64,000 bases of DNA, taken from assembly GCF_025725645.1 (NCBI RefSeq), contig NZ_CP107007.1, forward strand, positions 496,001-560,000, read 5' to 3'. The notes beneath the pieces were generated by a model. It saw only the letters and a list, made by a program, of their open reading frames with translations, did no database searches and was not told where the DNA came from. This document shows, in pieces, positions 7,814-15,684 of the stretch. A program made the translations under genes and the position numbers. The stretch's first letter is position 1. The number at the start of each line of letters is the position of its first letter. Source of the stretch: Halomonas sp. GD1P12. Its GTDB lineage: Bacteria > Pseudomonadota > Gammaproteobacteria > Pseudomonadales > Halomonadaceae.

Positions 7814-9067
7814 ATGTTTGCTTACGAAAAATTCGATGTTTTTGACGAAATAGTCTCGAGCCTTCCGGCGGGTAGCGCGTTAACCTACTCTCCACTGCTC
7901 AGGGAGGGCTTTCAGTTCTGTTTGGACAAAGCAGATAAAATTGGCGATGTCGAGAATGCAAAAAGCCTGGGGCTGTCGGGCGTTGATCGTTCTCAATACC
8001 CGGCCAAACGCGAAATCAGAAAGATTGGTTACTTCCACGATCAGGATTTTTTGAGCAATATTTTGGCCGGTTTTGAGGCGCAAGATGTCACGGTCGAAAA
8101 GCTCGAACTTATTCCTGCGCGATTCAAGAAAGTGCTAAGTAACAAGCAGCGAGAGGAGATAGACTTTTTCGATCACCACCTGCGTACTTCGTTTGGCTGC
8201 GATATCCGCGAGAAACTCGAAGATCGTTTTTATCTCGTTAACTCAATGATTCCAAAGTACTACGACCTGCTCAAGCGGTCAGGAGTCGATGCTCTCCTTT
8301 TCAGGGTCTACTACGGACTTAACTACTTCCCCATTATCTTTGCCTGCAAGATGCTGGGGATTACCGTAATTGACGTTCAGCACGGTATTAATGGGCTTAA
8401 ACACGTTTGCTATTCCAGATTCAAACACAGTGAAATTGACAGCCCATTTCTGCCAGATATCTTCTGGACATGGAGTGATATGGCAACACACATGTTGACC
8501 AAGGGAAGCGCCATTGAATCAGGCGCTACGGTGGTCGAGGGGGGCGGGCCTGTCTACCTTTCTCGCGATGCCAAGGAGGGAAATAAAATACTTTATACCC
8601 ATCAGCCACAATCAAAGGGCATACCGGTGCCCTTGGAAGAGATCAAACGCGTTTATCAACTGAAAAAACGCGAGATCGTTGTCAGACCTCATCCACTGCA
8701 TATTGGTGAAGCAAAAGAAGTGATGACTTTACTCCAAAAAGAGGGAGTCAAAGCGAAATTGGAGGATCCTAACAAGCTAGCGATCAATGATTCGTTAAAG
8801 CAGGCCGGTGTTCATATCACTTGGTCCTCCACCTGTGCACTAGATGCACTCAACTTTGGTGTGCCTTCTGTTCACTGCTCGGAGCTTATCGATGAGGTGG
8901 AGCGTGAGTTCGTAACTGGTCTTCTTTTTAGATGTTCCGAAGTCACTAAGGATAACCTCGTCAGAGATCTATCCAAGGCTAGCCCCTATAGTCTCGGTTC
9001 AAAAGAGCGTGTGACGCATGCGGTTTCGAAAGTATTGTCGCTTCCCGCTAGCGAAGGGAGCTCTTAA
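7814..9067 (+). CDS. Putative GT-B transferase, candidate nonulosonic acid transferase
   Basis: 417 residues, not assigned to a named family. It has the spacing of many capsule, teichoic-type and sialyl transferases: QHG at 189-191, RPHP at 291-294 and WSST at 337-340, with a Glu-rich helix after it. The HP and Ser motifs are shared with several bacterial sialyltransferase and Kdo-transferase families. It begins 19 bases after the previous gene, and its stop overlaps the legB start (TAATG), so it is translationally coupled to the legionaminic acid genes. No Maf-type (MAF_flag10) transferase is present in the window, so this is the best local candidate for moving the finished sugar onto flagellin. 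Function is inferred from context. Confidence 0.55.
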   Translation: MFAYEKFDVFDEIVSSLPAGSALTYSPLLREGFQFCLDKADKIGDVENAKSLGLSGVDRSQYPAKREIRKIGYFHDQDFLSNILAGFEAQDVTVEKLELIPARFKKVLSNKQREEIDFFDHHLRTSFGCDIREKLEDRFYLVNSMIPKYYDLLKRSGVDALLFRVYYGLNYFPIIFACKMLGITVIDVQHGINGLKHVCYSRFKHSEIDSPFLPDIFWTWSDMATHMLTKGSAIESGATVVEGGGPVYLSRDAKEGNKILYTHQPQSKGIPVPLEEIKRVYQLKKREIVVRPHPLHIGEAKEVMTLLQKEGVKAKLEDPNKLAINDSLKQAGVHITWSSTCALDALNFGVPSVHCSELIDEVEREFVTGLLFRCSEVTKDNLVRDLSKASPYSLGSKERVTHAVSKVLSLPASEGSS

Positions 9068-10056
9068 TGAAAGCGAGTAGAGAGGTGCTGGTAACGGGAG
9101 CCGATGGATTTATCGGTTCTCATTTGGTCGAGCTTTTGGTCGAGGAGGGCTATCGCGTAAAGGCGCTTGCCCAATACAACTCCTTCAATAGCTGGGGGTG
9201 GCTTGAAGATATCGGCTGTTTGAACAGCGTAGAGGTCGTCAGTGGTGATGTCCGCGATCCCCACTTCTGTAAGTATATTACCCGGGAGGTTGACACGGTC
9301 TTTCACTTGGCAGCGCTCATTGCCATTCCTTACTCCTACATCGCGCCGGATAGCTACGTAGATACCAATGTCAAAGGTACGCTCAATATTTGCCAAGCAG
9401 CCCTTGATAATGGTGTAACTCGTTTAATTCATACCTCTACGAGTGAGGTATATGGCACTGCACAGTATGTCCCTATTGACGAGCATCATCCGTTGCAGCC
9501 GCAATCGCCTTACAGTGCGTCCAAGATAGCCGCTGATGCCATGGCAATGAGTTTCTATAATGCGTTCGATCTACCTGTTACGGTAGCTAGACCCTTCAAC
9601 ACCTATGGTCCCCGTCAGTCGGCTCGCGCCGTCATACCGACCATCATCAGCCAGATAGCATCCGGGATGAAGCAGATCAAGCTAGGCGATGTTTCGCCCA
9701 CTCGTGACTTTAATTATGTGGAAGATACCTGTTGCGGTTTCCTGGCTTTGGCCAACAGCGATATTGCGATCGGCGAAACAGTAAACATCGCTTCTAACTA
9801 CGAAATATCGGTCGGCGACACGCTCGGAATCATTCGTGAATTAATGGATCACGATGTCGAGTTCATTATTGACGAACAGAGGTTGCGTCCCGGTAAATCG
9901 GAAGTGTTCCGTCTTTGGGGAGATAACGCCCGCCTTCGCGAGATGACCGGTTTTTGCCCTCAGCACGACATTCGTGAAGGACTCAAGAAAACGATCGACT
10001 GGTTTTCTCAACCCAACCAGTTGGCAAAATACAAAGCCAATCTATATAACATTTGA
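9067..10056 (+). CDS. legB: NAD-dependent 4,6-dehydratase LegB
   Basis: Short-chain dehydrogenase-type sugar-nucleotide 4,6-dehydratase, the first committed step of legionaminic acid synthesis (the GDP-GlcNAc dehydratase in the Campylobacter route). 329 residues. The Rossmann motif TGADGFIGSH is at the N-terminus, followed by the LegB-typical YNSFNSWGWL, TSTSEVYGTA, and the catalytic pair Tyr149/Lys153 in YSASK. The substrate-side segment ARPFNTYGPRQSARAVIP is intact. Coupled upstream (TAATG) and overlapping by 4 bases with the start of the broken legC. No sign of decay. Confidence 0.9.
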   Translation: MKASREVLVTGADGFIGSHLVELLVEEGYRVKALAQYNSFNSWGWLEDIGCLNSVEVVSGDVRDPHFCKYITREVDTVFHLAALIAIPYSYIAPDSYVDTNVKGTLNICQAALDNGVTRLIHTSTSEVYGTAQYVPIDEHHPLQPQSPYSASKIAADAMAMSFYNAFDLPVTVARPFNTYGPRQSARAVIPTIISQIASGMKQIKLGDVSPTRDFNYVEDTCCGFLALANSDIAIGETVNIASNYEISVGDTLGIIRELMDHDVEFIIDEQRLRPGKSEVFRLWGDNARLREMTGFCPQHDIREGLKKTIDWFSQPNQLAKYKANLYNI

Positions 10057-10709
10057 GTTATACCATGCTGCCTAAGCTGATCGAATTCGTTCGTGGCTAT
10101 TACCGTACGGAGGCGTTCAATCCCCTACCTGAACTTGTATCTCAAGGTGGTAGAAAAACCTATGTGGCTGAAACGATTGGATCTACTTTTGTTTCCAGCG
10201 TCAGGAACTATGTTGACAAGCTAGAGCATAGTATTGCCGTTTATAGGGGCATCCCCAACTCAATAGCGACAAACAAAGCGCCGTATCCTTATGAATATAC
10301 GAACGATGAGCTGGGCTATAACTACGTCATGCTGACCCCAAACTCTGCGTGTGTGAATGGCCAGATCAAGCAAATCGAGACATTTGCTGGAGAGAAATGG
10401 CGCTTGGCAGCGGGCTTTGCTGATCACTTTGAGGCCGGTGATCCTCTCGTTATAACCGAGCAGGACGGGTGGCGTAGCAACTATTGGCTCAATGCGGTGA
10501 TTCGTGGAGAGGTGGCGCAACGTGCGGAATGGCTCAAGCTGATCAAACACAAGATCATGGTGACATTGCTTATCGGGAAATTGAGGAGTTGGCTGCCCAT
10601 GTATGCTCATTCGCCCGTCGGCGACATATCCCATTTAGAGTGTTTAGAGAAGCGAGTAGTTAATTTGGCTAGCAGCCTGATTCTGTTAGGCAGGAGGAGC
10701 GATGCGTAA
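10053..10709 (+). pseudogene. legC: Internally deleted LegC-type aminotransferase (decayed)
   Basis: Open frame of 218 codons; LegC-family PLP aminotransferases are about 380-400 residues. Residues 1-74 match the family N-terminus (MLPKLIEFVRGYYRTEAF, YVAETIGSTFVSSV, YVDKLEHSIAVY). Residues 75-205 match its C-terminal part (PYPYEYTNDELGYNY, GWRSNYWLNAVI, LPMYAH). The central part is missing at about 10272-10278: the substrate and PLP pocket, including the Schiff-base lysine. The remaining parts also carry changes at normally conserved places (VSSVR for VSSVG, TLLIGKLRS where TRPIWKLMN is expected, VNLASS for VNIPSS). The frame is free of stops and its ends still overlap legB and legG, so coupling is preserved. 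Almost certainly inactive as an aminotransferase; a retained non-catalytic role cannot be excluded. The family comparison is from memory. Confidence 0.8.
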
Positions 10710-11856
10710 CGTCGCTGTTTTTACCGGAACTCGTGCCGAGTACGGTCTACTGTACTGGTTGATGAAAGAGATCGACGCTCATCCTCGACTATCGTTGCAG
10801 GTGATCGTGGCTGCCATGCACCTCTCTCCCGAATTCGGTAAAACATCTAACCTGATCGAATGTGATGGCTTTAGCATCGATGCTAAGGTCGAAATGCTGC
10901 TTTCTTCGAATACCGGCGTTGGTGTTGCGAAATCCATCGGTCTTGGCGTCATCAGTCTAGCCGATGCACTGGATCGCCTGAAACCTCATGTGATCGTGAT
11001 TCTGGGCGATCGATTCGAAGCGTTAGCCGCAGCCCAAACGGCCCTGATGCTCAAGATTCCCATCTTGCATGTTCATGGCGGTGAGGTGACCGAAGGCGCC
11101 TACGATGATGCCATTCGCCACGCGATCACTAAAATGGCGATGATGCATGCTGTGGCAGCTGAGCCTTATCGGCAGCGAGTTATCCAGATGGGGGAGGATC
11201 CTCAACGTGTCGTGAATACCGGTGCGCTTGGCTTGGATCATGTCAAACGCTCACCTCGTTTGAGCCGAGAAGCGCTTGCTAAAACGCTTCACTTTTCACT
11301 TGAACGCCCTTTTTTTCTGGTGACCTATCATCCTGAAACTCTTGCAGACGTGCCGGCACTGGAGAGTCTTCAAACTGTTCTTACAGCACTTGATGAGTGG
11401 CCTGACTACCAAGTCATCCTGACCTATCCGAATGCCGATGAGGGTGGGCGGGAGATGATAGGTGCTATTGAGGCGTATAGCGCGCGCCAGCCCCATCGCG
11501 TTATGGCCGTTCCATCGCTGGGATCCCAGCGCTACCACTCCGCGCTGGCCGAGTGCGCTGTCGTTATAGGTAATTCATCAAGCGGTATCATCGAGGCACC
11601 GAGCTTTCTGGCGCCGACCGTTAATATTGGTCAGCGGCAAGCTGGTCGTCTAGCCGCTGCGTCCGTGATTAATTGCGATTCGACATCAGCTTCGATTCGA
11701 GGGGCTATTCAGCACGCGCTGAGCCCGGAGGTTCGCTCTGACACTCGACGTTTTCAAAACCCCTATGGGCAAGGTGATGCAGCCGGTCGCATTATGGACA
11801 TGCTGTTATCCATGCCTTTGACCACGATCAAACGTTTCCATGACTATTTGGGGTAA
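10702..11856 (+). CDS. legG: NeuC-like hydrolysing NDP-sugar 2-epimerase LegG
   Basis: 384 residues, GT-B fold hydrolysing 2-epimerase (NeuC/NnaA/WecB superfamily). In legionaminic acid synthesis it releases 2,4-diacetamido-2,4,6-trideoxymannose from the nucleotide sugar. Visible motifs: FTGTRAEYGLL at the N-terminus, GDRFEALAAA, HVHGGEVTEGAYDDAIRHAI, NTGALGLD and VIGNSSSGIIEAPSF. The ATG overlaps the legC stop by 8 bases, so translation depends on ribosomes reading through the legC remnant; this may explain why that frame remains open. Assignment as LegG rather than NeuC rests on the neighbours. Confidence 0.87.
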   Translation: MRNVAVFTGTRAEYGLLYWLMKEIDAHPRLSLQVIVAAMHLSPEFGKTSNLIECDGFSIDAKVEMLLSSNTGVGVAKSIGLGVISLADALDRLKPHVIVILGDRFEALAAAQTALMLKIPILHVHGGEVTEGAYDDAIRHAITKMAMMHAVAAEPYRQRVIQMGEDPQRVVNTGALGLDHVKRSPRLSREALAKTLHFSLERPFFLVTYHPETLADVPALESLQTVLTALDEWPDYQVILTYPNADEGGREMIGAIEAYSARQPHRVMAVPSLGSQRYHSALAECAVVIGNSSSGIIEAPSFLAPTVNIGQRQAGRLAAASVINCDSTSASIRGAIQHALSPEVRSDTRRFQNPYGQGDAAGRIMDMLLSMPLTTIKRFHDYLG

Positions 11857-11861
11857 CCGTT

Positions 11862-12935
11862 TTGATATCCGATAAGGTATTCATCATTGCCGAAGCTGGC
11901 GTCAACCATAATGGCGACCGTCAGCGTGCTTTCGACCTCGTAGATGCCGCCGCCGCCTCTGGTGCCGACGCCGTAAAGTTTCAGACCTTTAACGCAAAGC
12001 GGCTGGCCGCTGGTTCGGCACCTAAAGCCGCTTACCAGCAGCAGACCACCGATGTCGGCGAGAGCCAGCTTGCCATGTTGCAGGCGTTGGAGCTGCCCTT
12101 TGAGTGGCACAAGCCGCTCCAACGCCATGCGCATCAGCGCGGAATCGAGTTTCTGTCGACCGCATTTGACCTGCAGAGCCTTGCGTTTCTGGAAACGCTG
12201 AAACTGCCTTTCTACAAGGTTCCCTCAGGGGAAATCACCAATGCGCCGCTGTTGTGGGCTTTTGCTAATACCGGAAAGCCACTTGTCGTTTCTACAGGTA
12301 TGGCATCGCTGTCGGAGGTTGAGCAGGCGTTGGCGATCATCAGTCATGCCATCCGCATTGATCAGCCGCCACAAGACATGACGGAGGTCTGGCGAAACTG
12401 GAGTGAGCAAGTAGCACGCGAAGTGCTATCGGATAGGGTCAGCCTTCTGCACTGCACCTCGCAATATCCGACCCCCATGGCGGAAGTTAATTTAAGAGCT
12501 ATGGATACTCTTTTCAGTGTTTTTGGCCTGCCGGTGGGTTACTCCGATCATACCCAAGATTTACTAATCCCGGTTGCCGCCACCGCTCGAGAAGCCACCA
12601 TTATTGAAAAGCATTTTACTCTAGACCGCCAGTTACCGGGGCCGGATCATAAGGCGTCCTTGGAACCCAATGAACTCGCCCGTATGGTCGATGCCATTCG
12701 CCAGGTAAGTCTCGCGCTGGGCGATGGGTATAAGGCACCTCAGCCAAGCGAATGGCAAACGCGTGATGCCGCACGCCAGCAGTTAATAGCTCGGCGACCG
12801 ATCAAACATGGGGAGACATTCACCCCGGACAACATGACCACTGCCAGAGCTGGCCGGGGCGAGCCTGCCTACCTCTACTGGGATTATCTGGGCAAACAAG
12901 CGATCCGCGATTATCGAGCGGGTGAAATGTTGTGA
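11862..12935 (+). CDS. legI: Legionaminic acid synthase LegI (NeuB family)
   Basis: Condenses phosphoenolpyruvate with 2,4-diacetamido-2,4,6-trideoxymannose to give legionaminic acid. 357 residues from a TTG start five bases after legG; the protein then begins ISDKVFIIAEAGVNHNGD, typical of NeuB proteins, and no better start is present. The TIM-barrel NeuB domain (to about 285) shows AVKFQTFNAKRLA, FYKVPSGEITNAPLL, GYSDHT and IEKHFTLDRQLPGPDHKASL. A C-terminal SAF/antifreeze-like domain (about 300-357) includes RRPIKHGETF. Family membership is sure; Leg rather than Neu specificity comes from context. Confidence 0.9.
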   Translation: MISDKVFIIAEAGVNHNGDRQRAFDLVDAAAASGADAVKFQTFNAKRLAAGSAPKAAYQQQTTDVGESQLAMLQALELPFEWHKPLQRHAHQRGIEFLSTAFDLQSLAFLETLKLPFYKVPSGEITNAPLLWAFANTGKPLVVSTGMASLSEVEQALAIISHAIRIDQPPQDMTEVWRNWSEQVAREVLSDRVSLLHCTSQYPTPMAEVNLRAMDTLFSVFGLPVGYSDHTQDLLIPVAATAREATIIEKHFTLDRQLPGPDHKASLEPNELARMVDAIRQVSLALGDGYKAPQPSEWQTRDAARQQLIARRPIKHGETFTPDNMTTARAGRGEPAYLYWDYLGKQAIRDYRAGEML

Positions 12936-13579
12936 ATGCTCCTCCTGTTATTCTTTTGGGAGCCGGTGGACACGCCAAGGTAGTCCTTGATCTTTTACGA
13001 CTCACTGGGCGCACCGTTATCGGCGTATGCGACCCAATACTGGAGCACAAACCGGGTGGCCTATGGCGAGGAATTCCTGTACTGGGTGGTGATGACGACT
13101 TGTTAAGCCATGTAGCTGACACGGTAGAACTCGCCAACGGGGTTGGAAGTTTGCCCGGCCAGTCCACGCGCCACAAACTGCACGAGCGAATCATTGCTCT
13201 AGGTTACCGCTTCGCGACCCTGGTTCATCCCAGTGCCGTGCTTTCTGAAAGCGCAATTCTGGGCCGCGGCGCCCAAGTCATGGCCGGGTGTGTAGTCCAA
13301 GCCGACGTGCAAATTGGAGAGGGCACCCTGGTCAATACGGCTGCGCATATCGATCATGACTGCCAACTGGGTAGGCATGTACATATCGCCCCTGGCGCTG
13401 TGCTCTCGGGAGGTATCAGGATCGCGGATAACGTTCATGTAGGCCCTAATGTCACGATCATTCAGGGAGTCACTATCGGTACCGGCGCCATCATCGGCGC
13501 GGGGACAACGGTGCTGCACGACCTGCCCGAGTATCATCAACTCATCGGTCAGGCACCGCGTTCGCCAACCCCCTTATAA
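12932..13579 (+). CDS. legH: Sugar O/N-acyltransferase of the PglD/NeuD type, LegH
   Basis: 215 residues. N-terminal nucleotide-sugar binding part (ILLGAGGHAKVVLDLLRLTG), then a left-handed beta-helix of hexapeptide repeats (about 85-205), with the PglD-type catalytic region around AAHIDHDCQLGRHVHIAPGA. In legionaminic acid synthesis this class N-acetylates the 4-amino sugar made by LegC. It starts with GTG, overlapping the legI stop (GTGA), with GGGTGAA upstream. Its substrate should depend on LegC activity, so if no LegC exists elsewhere it has no local source of amino sugar. Confidence 0.85.
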   Translation: MNAPPVILLGAGGHAKVVLDLLRLTGRTVIGVCDPILEHKPGGLWRGIPVLGGDDDLLSHVADTVELANGVGSLPGQSTRHKLHERIIALGYRFATLVHPSAVLSESAILGRGAQVMAGCVVQADVQIGEGTLVNTAAHIDHDCQLGRHVHIAPGAVLSGGIRIADNVHVGPNVTIIQGVTIGTGAIIGAGTTVLHDLPEYHQLIGQAPRSPTPL

Positions 13580-13607
13580 CAAATAATGGATGGAGGCACA
13601 GTCGTTA

Positions 13608-14660
13608 ATGAAAAAGTGGGAAAAAGCGTTAGTCAACAGTGGCACAAGCTTGAGCGACGCGATCAAGGTATTGGATAGCGCCGCCCTGCGCATTGTGCTG
13701 GTGGTCGATGAGCAGCGAAAGCTGCTGGGAACACTCACCGATGGCGATCTGCGCCGTGCCTTGATCAGCCATAGGCCGCTCGAGTCGGCGGTGGATGATG
13801 CCATGAATCCTCGCCCTAAAGTGGCAACGCTGAACTGGAGCCGTGAACGGCTCCTTCATGTAATGGAGCAGGGGCAACTTCTGCAGCTGCCGATTGTTGA
13901 CGATCACCAGCGCCTCATTGGGCTGGAAAGTCTGCATGACTTATTAAACCCTTCAACTTATAGCAATCCTGTTTTTCTCATGGCGGGCGGATTTGGCACA
14001 CGCTTGCGGCCCTTGACCAACGATTGTCCCAAACCGATGCTAAAGGTAGGAGATAAGCCTATTCTTCAAATAATTGTCGAAAGCTTTATCAAGGCTGGCT
14101 TTCACCGCTTTTATATTTCGACCCATTACATGCCCGAAATGATTCGCGCACATTTCGGCGATGGCCGTTCTTGGGGAGTATCAATTCAATATATACATGA
14201 AGAGAGGCCTCTTGGAACGGGAGGCGCCTTGGGGCTCTTGCCCAAGACAGAAATAGACCAGCCACTTTTCTTGATGAATGGTGATCTGCTCACCACACTT
14301 AATTTTGAAAGTCTCTTGCAGTTTCATAACTCGCATCCCGCAAGTGCGACGATGTGTGTGCGTGAGTATGAGCATCAGATTCCCTATGGTGTCATCCAGG
14401 GTAAAGGGCACCATATTACGTCCATGGTAGAAAAGCCGCTGCAACGTTATTTCGTGAATGCAGGAATCTATTTGCTTGATCCTGAACTCGTTCATCGAGC
14501 GGCGCCAGACCACCATATTGACATGCCAACGGTACTTGAAAATGAAATAGCGGCTCAACGCAAGGTCAATATGTTCCCTATCCATGAATACTGGTTAGAT
14601 ATTGGCCGTATGGAGGAATTTGCGCGTGCTCAAAAGGATATAGCCGGTAGCCTACAATGA
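13608..14660 (+). CDS. ptmE: PtmE-type sugar-1-phosphate guanylyltransferase with CBS pair
   Basis: 350 residues from the ATG at 13608, preferred over an in-frame ATG at 13590 because GGAGG lies just upstream of it. Two CBS domains (about 8-120, with VVDEQRKLLGTLTDGDLRRA and PIVDDHQRLIGLE) precede a nucleotidyltransferase domain (about 122-350) with the signature MAGGFGTRLRPLTNDCPKPM and the metal and sugar sites NGDL and EKP. In Campylobacter PtmE activates glucosamine-1-phosphate with GTP to start the GDP-sugar route to legionaminic acid. The CBS pair may bind an adenine nucleotide regulator. Its stop overlaps the legF start. Confidence 0.85.
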   Translation: MKKWEKALVNSGTSLSDAIKVLDSAALRIVLVVDEQRKLLGTLTDGDLRRALISHRPLESAVDDAMNPRPKVATLNWSRERLLHVMEQGQLLQLPIVDDHQRLIGLESLHDLLNPSTYSNPVFLMAGGFGTRLRPLTNDCPKPMLKVGDKPILQIIVESFIKAGFHRFYISTHYMPEMIRAHFGDGRSWGVSIQYIHEERPLGTGGALGLLPKTEIDQPLFLMNGDLLTTLNFESLLQFHNSHPASATMCVREYEHQIPYGVIQGKGHHITSMVEKPLQRYFVNAGIYLLDPELVHRAAPDHHIDMPTVLENEIAAQRKVNMFPIHEYWLDIGRMEEFARAQKDIAGSLQ

Positions 14661-15361
14661 GAGAAGAGATAAAGCGCATAGGTACGCTGGCCATCATTCC
14701 TGCACGTAAAGATAGTAAGCGGCTTCCACGAAAAAACGTGCTCGCTTTGGCAGGAAAACCGTTAATAAACTGGTCGATTGATGAGGCTTTAAAAACACAA
14801 TTGGTAGATCTGGTGGTAGTGACGTCTGATGATGAAGAAGTTATCTCGATTGCCAAGGCTTATCAGAGCCCCCGAGTTGAAATTATCCAGCGACCAATAG
14901 AACTCGCTACCGATACGGCTAAAAGCGTCGATGTTGTTATTCATGCTTTAATCGAGATGGAAGCGCGAGGAGTTTGGCCCGAGCGTGTTGTTTTACTTCA
15001 GCCAACATCTCCTTTGAGGACAGTAAGCGATATCGAAGGGGCTGTTCGGCTGTTTGTTGAGATGCGGGCTGACAATATTGTATCGGTTTGTGAGGTAGAC
15101 CACCCCACCGCTTGGTGTGGCAAGGTTGATGAAAATTTGGGGCTTGTGGGAATTGATCTTTCAGTTTCACGTTCTCAGGAGGCCGAAAAGGAATATCGAT
15201 TGAATGGTGCTATTTATATAGTGACTCCATACACTCTTAAAGAGCAGCGTCAGCTGGTAACCAGTAGTGCAAAAGTATTCATGATGGATAAGAGAAGGTC
15301 GCTGGATATCGACGATATTTTTGACTTTAAAAAGTGCGAGTTTTTTTTAAATTATTTATAG
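14657..15361 (+). CDS. legF: CMP-legionaminic acid synthetase LegF
   Basis: Activates the finished nonulosonic acid with CTP to CMP-legionaminate, the donor for transfer to flagellin. 234 residues, CMP-NeuAc synthetase family: IIPARKDSKRLPRKNVLALA at the N-terminus, TSDDEEVI, LLQPTSPLRTVSDI, and DIDDIFDFKKCEFFL at the end. The start overlaps ptmE (ATGA). Last gene of the glycan operon; base composition falls toward AT here and in the following spacer. Leg rather than Neu5Ac specificity is inferred from the pathway. Confidence 0.88.
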   Translation: MREEIKRIGTLAIIPARKDSKRLPRKNVLALAGKPLINWSIDEALKTQLVDLVVVTSDDEEVISIAKAYQSPRVEIIQRPIELATDTAKSVDVVIHALIEMEARGVWPERVVLLQPTSPLRTVSDIEGAVRLFVEMRADNIVSVCEVDHPTAWCGKVDENLGLVGIDLSVSRSQEAEKEYRLNGAIYIVTPYTLKEQRQLVTSSAKVFMMDKRRSLDIDDIFDFKKCEFFLNYL

Positions 15362-15684
15362 AGTGTGATAAAAAAAGCATTTATCAGTGTTTTTCGAGTG
15401 TCTTGATCGTTCTTGAATTACTAGTGTGTTCTGGAAGTAATGCTTGTTGAGTAGGGAGGGGTGGCTTGTGTTTAGAGATTTGTCTACCAGTTTTTGGATT
15501 ATAAAAGCTTCTAATGAAGCGTTTAGTGACGCGCAATCATACACTGTGAAATTTTCAGTTGCTTGCGAGTCTTGATACGTGGATTCAGATGAAGTTTCCA
15601 ATAAATTTGAACGGAAGGCTACTAAGCTCCGCTATTTGAGGGGCAATGAGGCATGATGTTTGGATTTTTTCAAAGAGTAAACTG
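15362..15684. other. AT-rich spacer between convergent legF and the large flagellin
   Basis: About 320 bases, clearly richer in A and T than the flanks. No convincing gene, terminator hairpin or repeat was seen; T-rich and A-rich stretches at both ends could act as weak transcription stops. Confidence 0.5.

Noticed and set aside
9064..9396. 110-codon minus-strand frame over the legB start
   Set aside because: Antisense shadow of legB, which has an intact Rossmann motif and coupling to the previous gene.
5488..15361. Pseudaminic acid pathway instead of legionaminic acid
   Set aside because: No PseB, PseC or PseG type enzymes; LegB, NeuC-like LegG, NeuB-like LegI and PtmE fit the legionaminic route.
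15356..15601. 81-codon minus-strand frame in the spacer after legF
   Set aside because: No ribosome site, no family likeness, AT-rich spacer composition.
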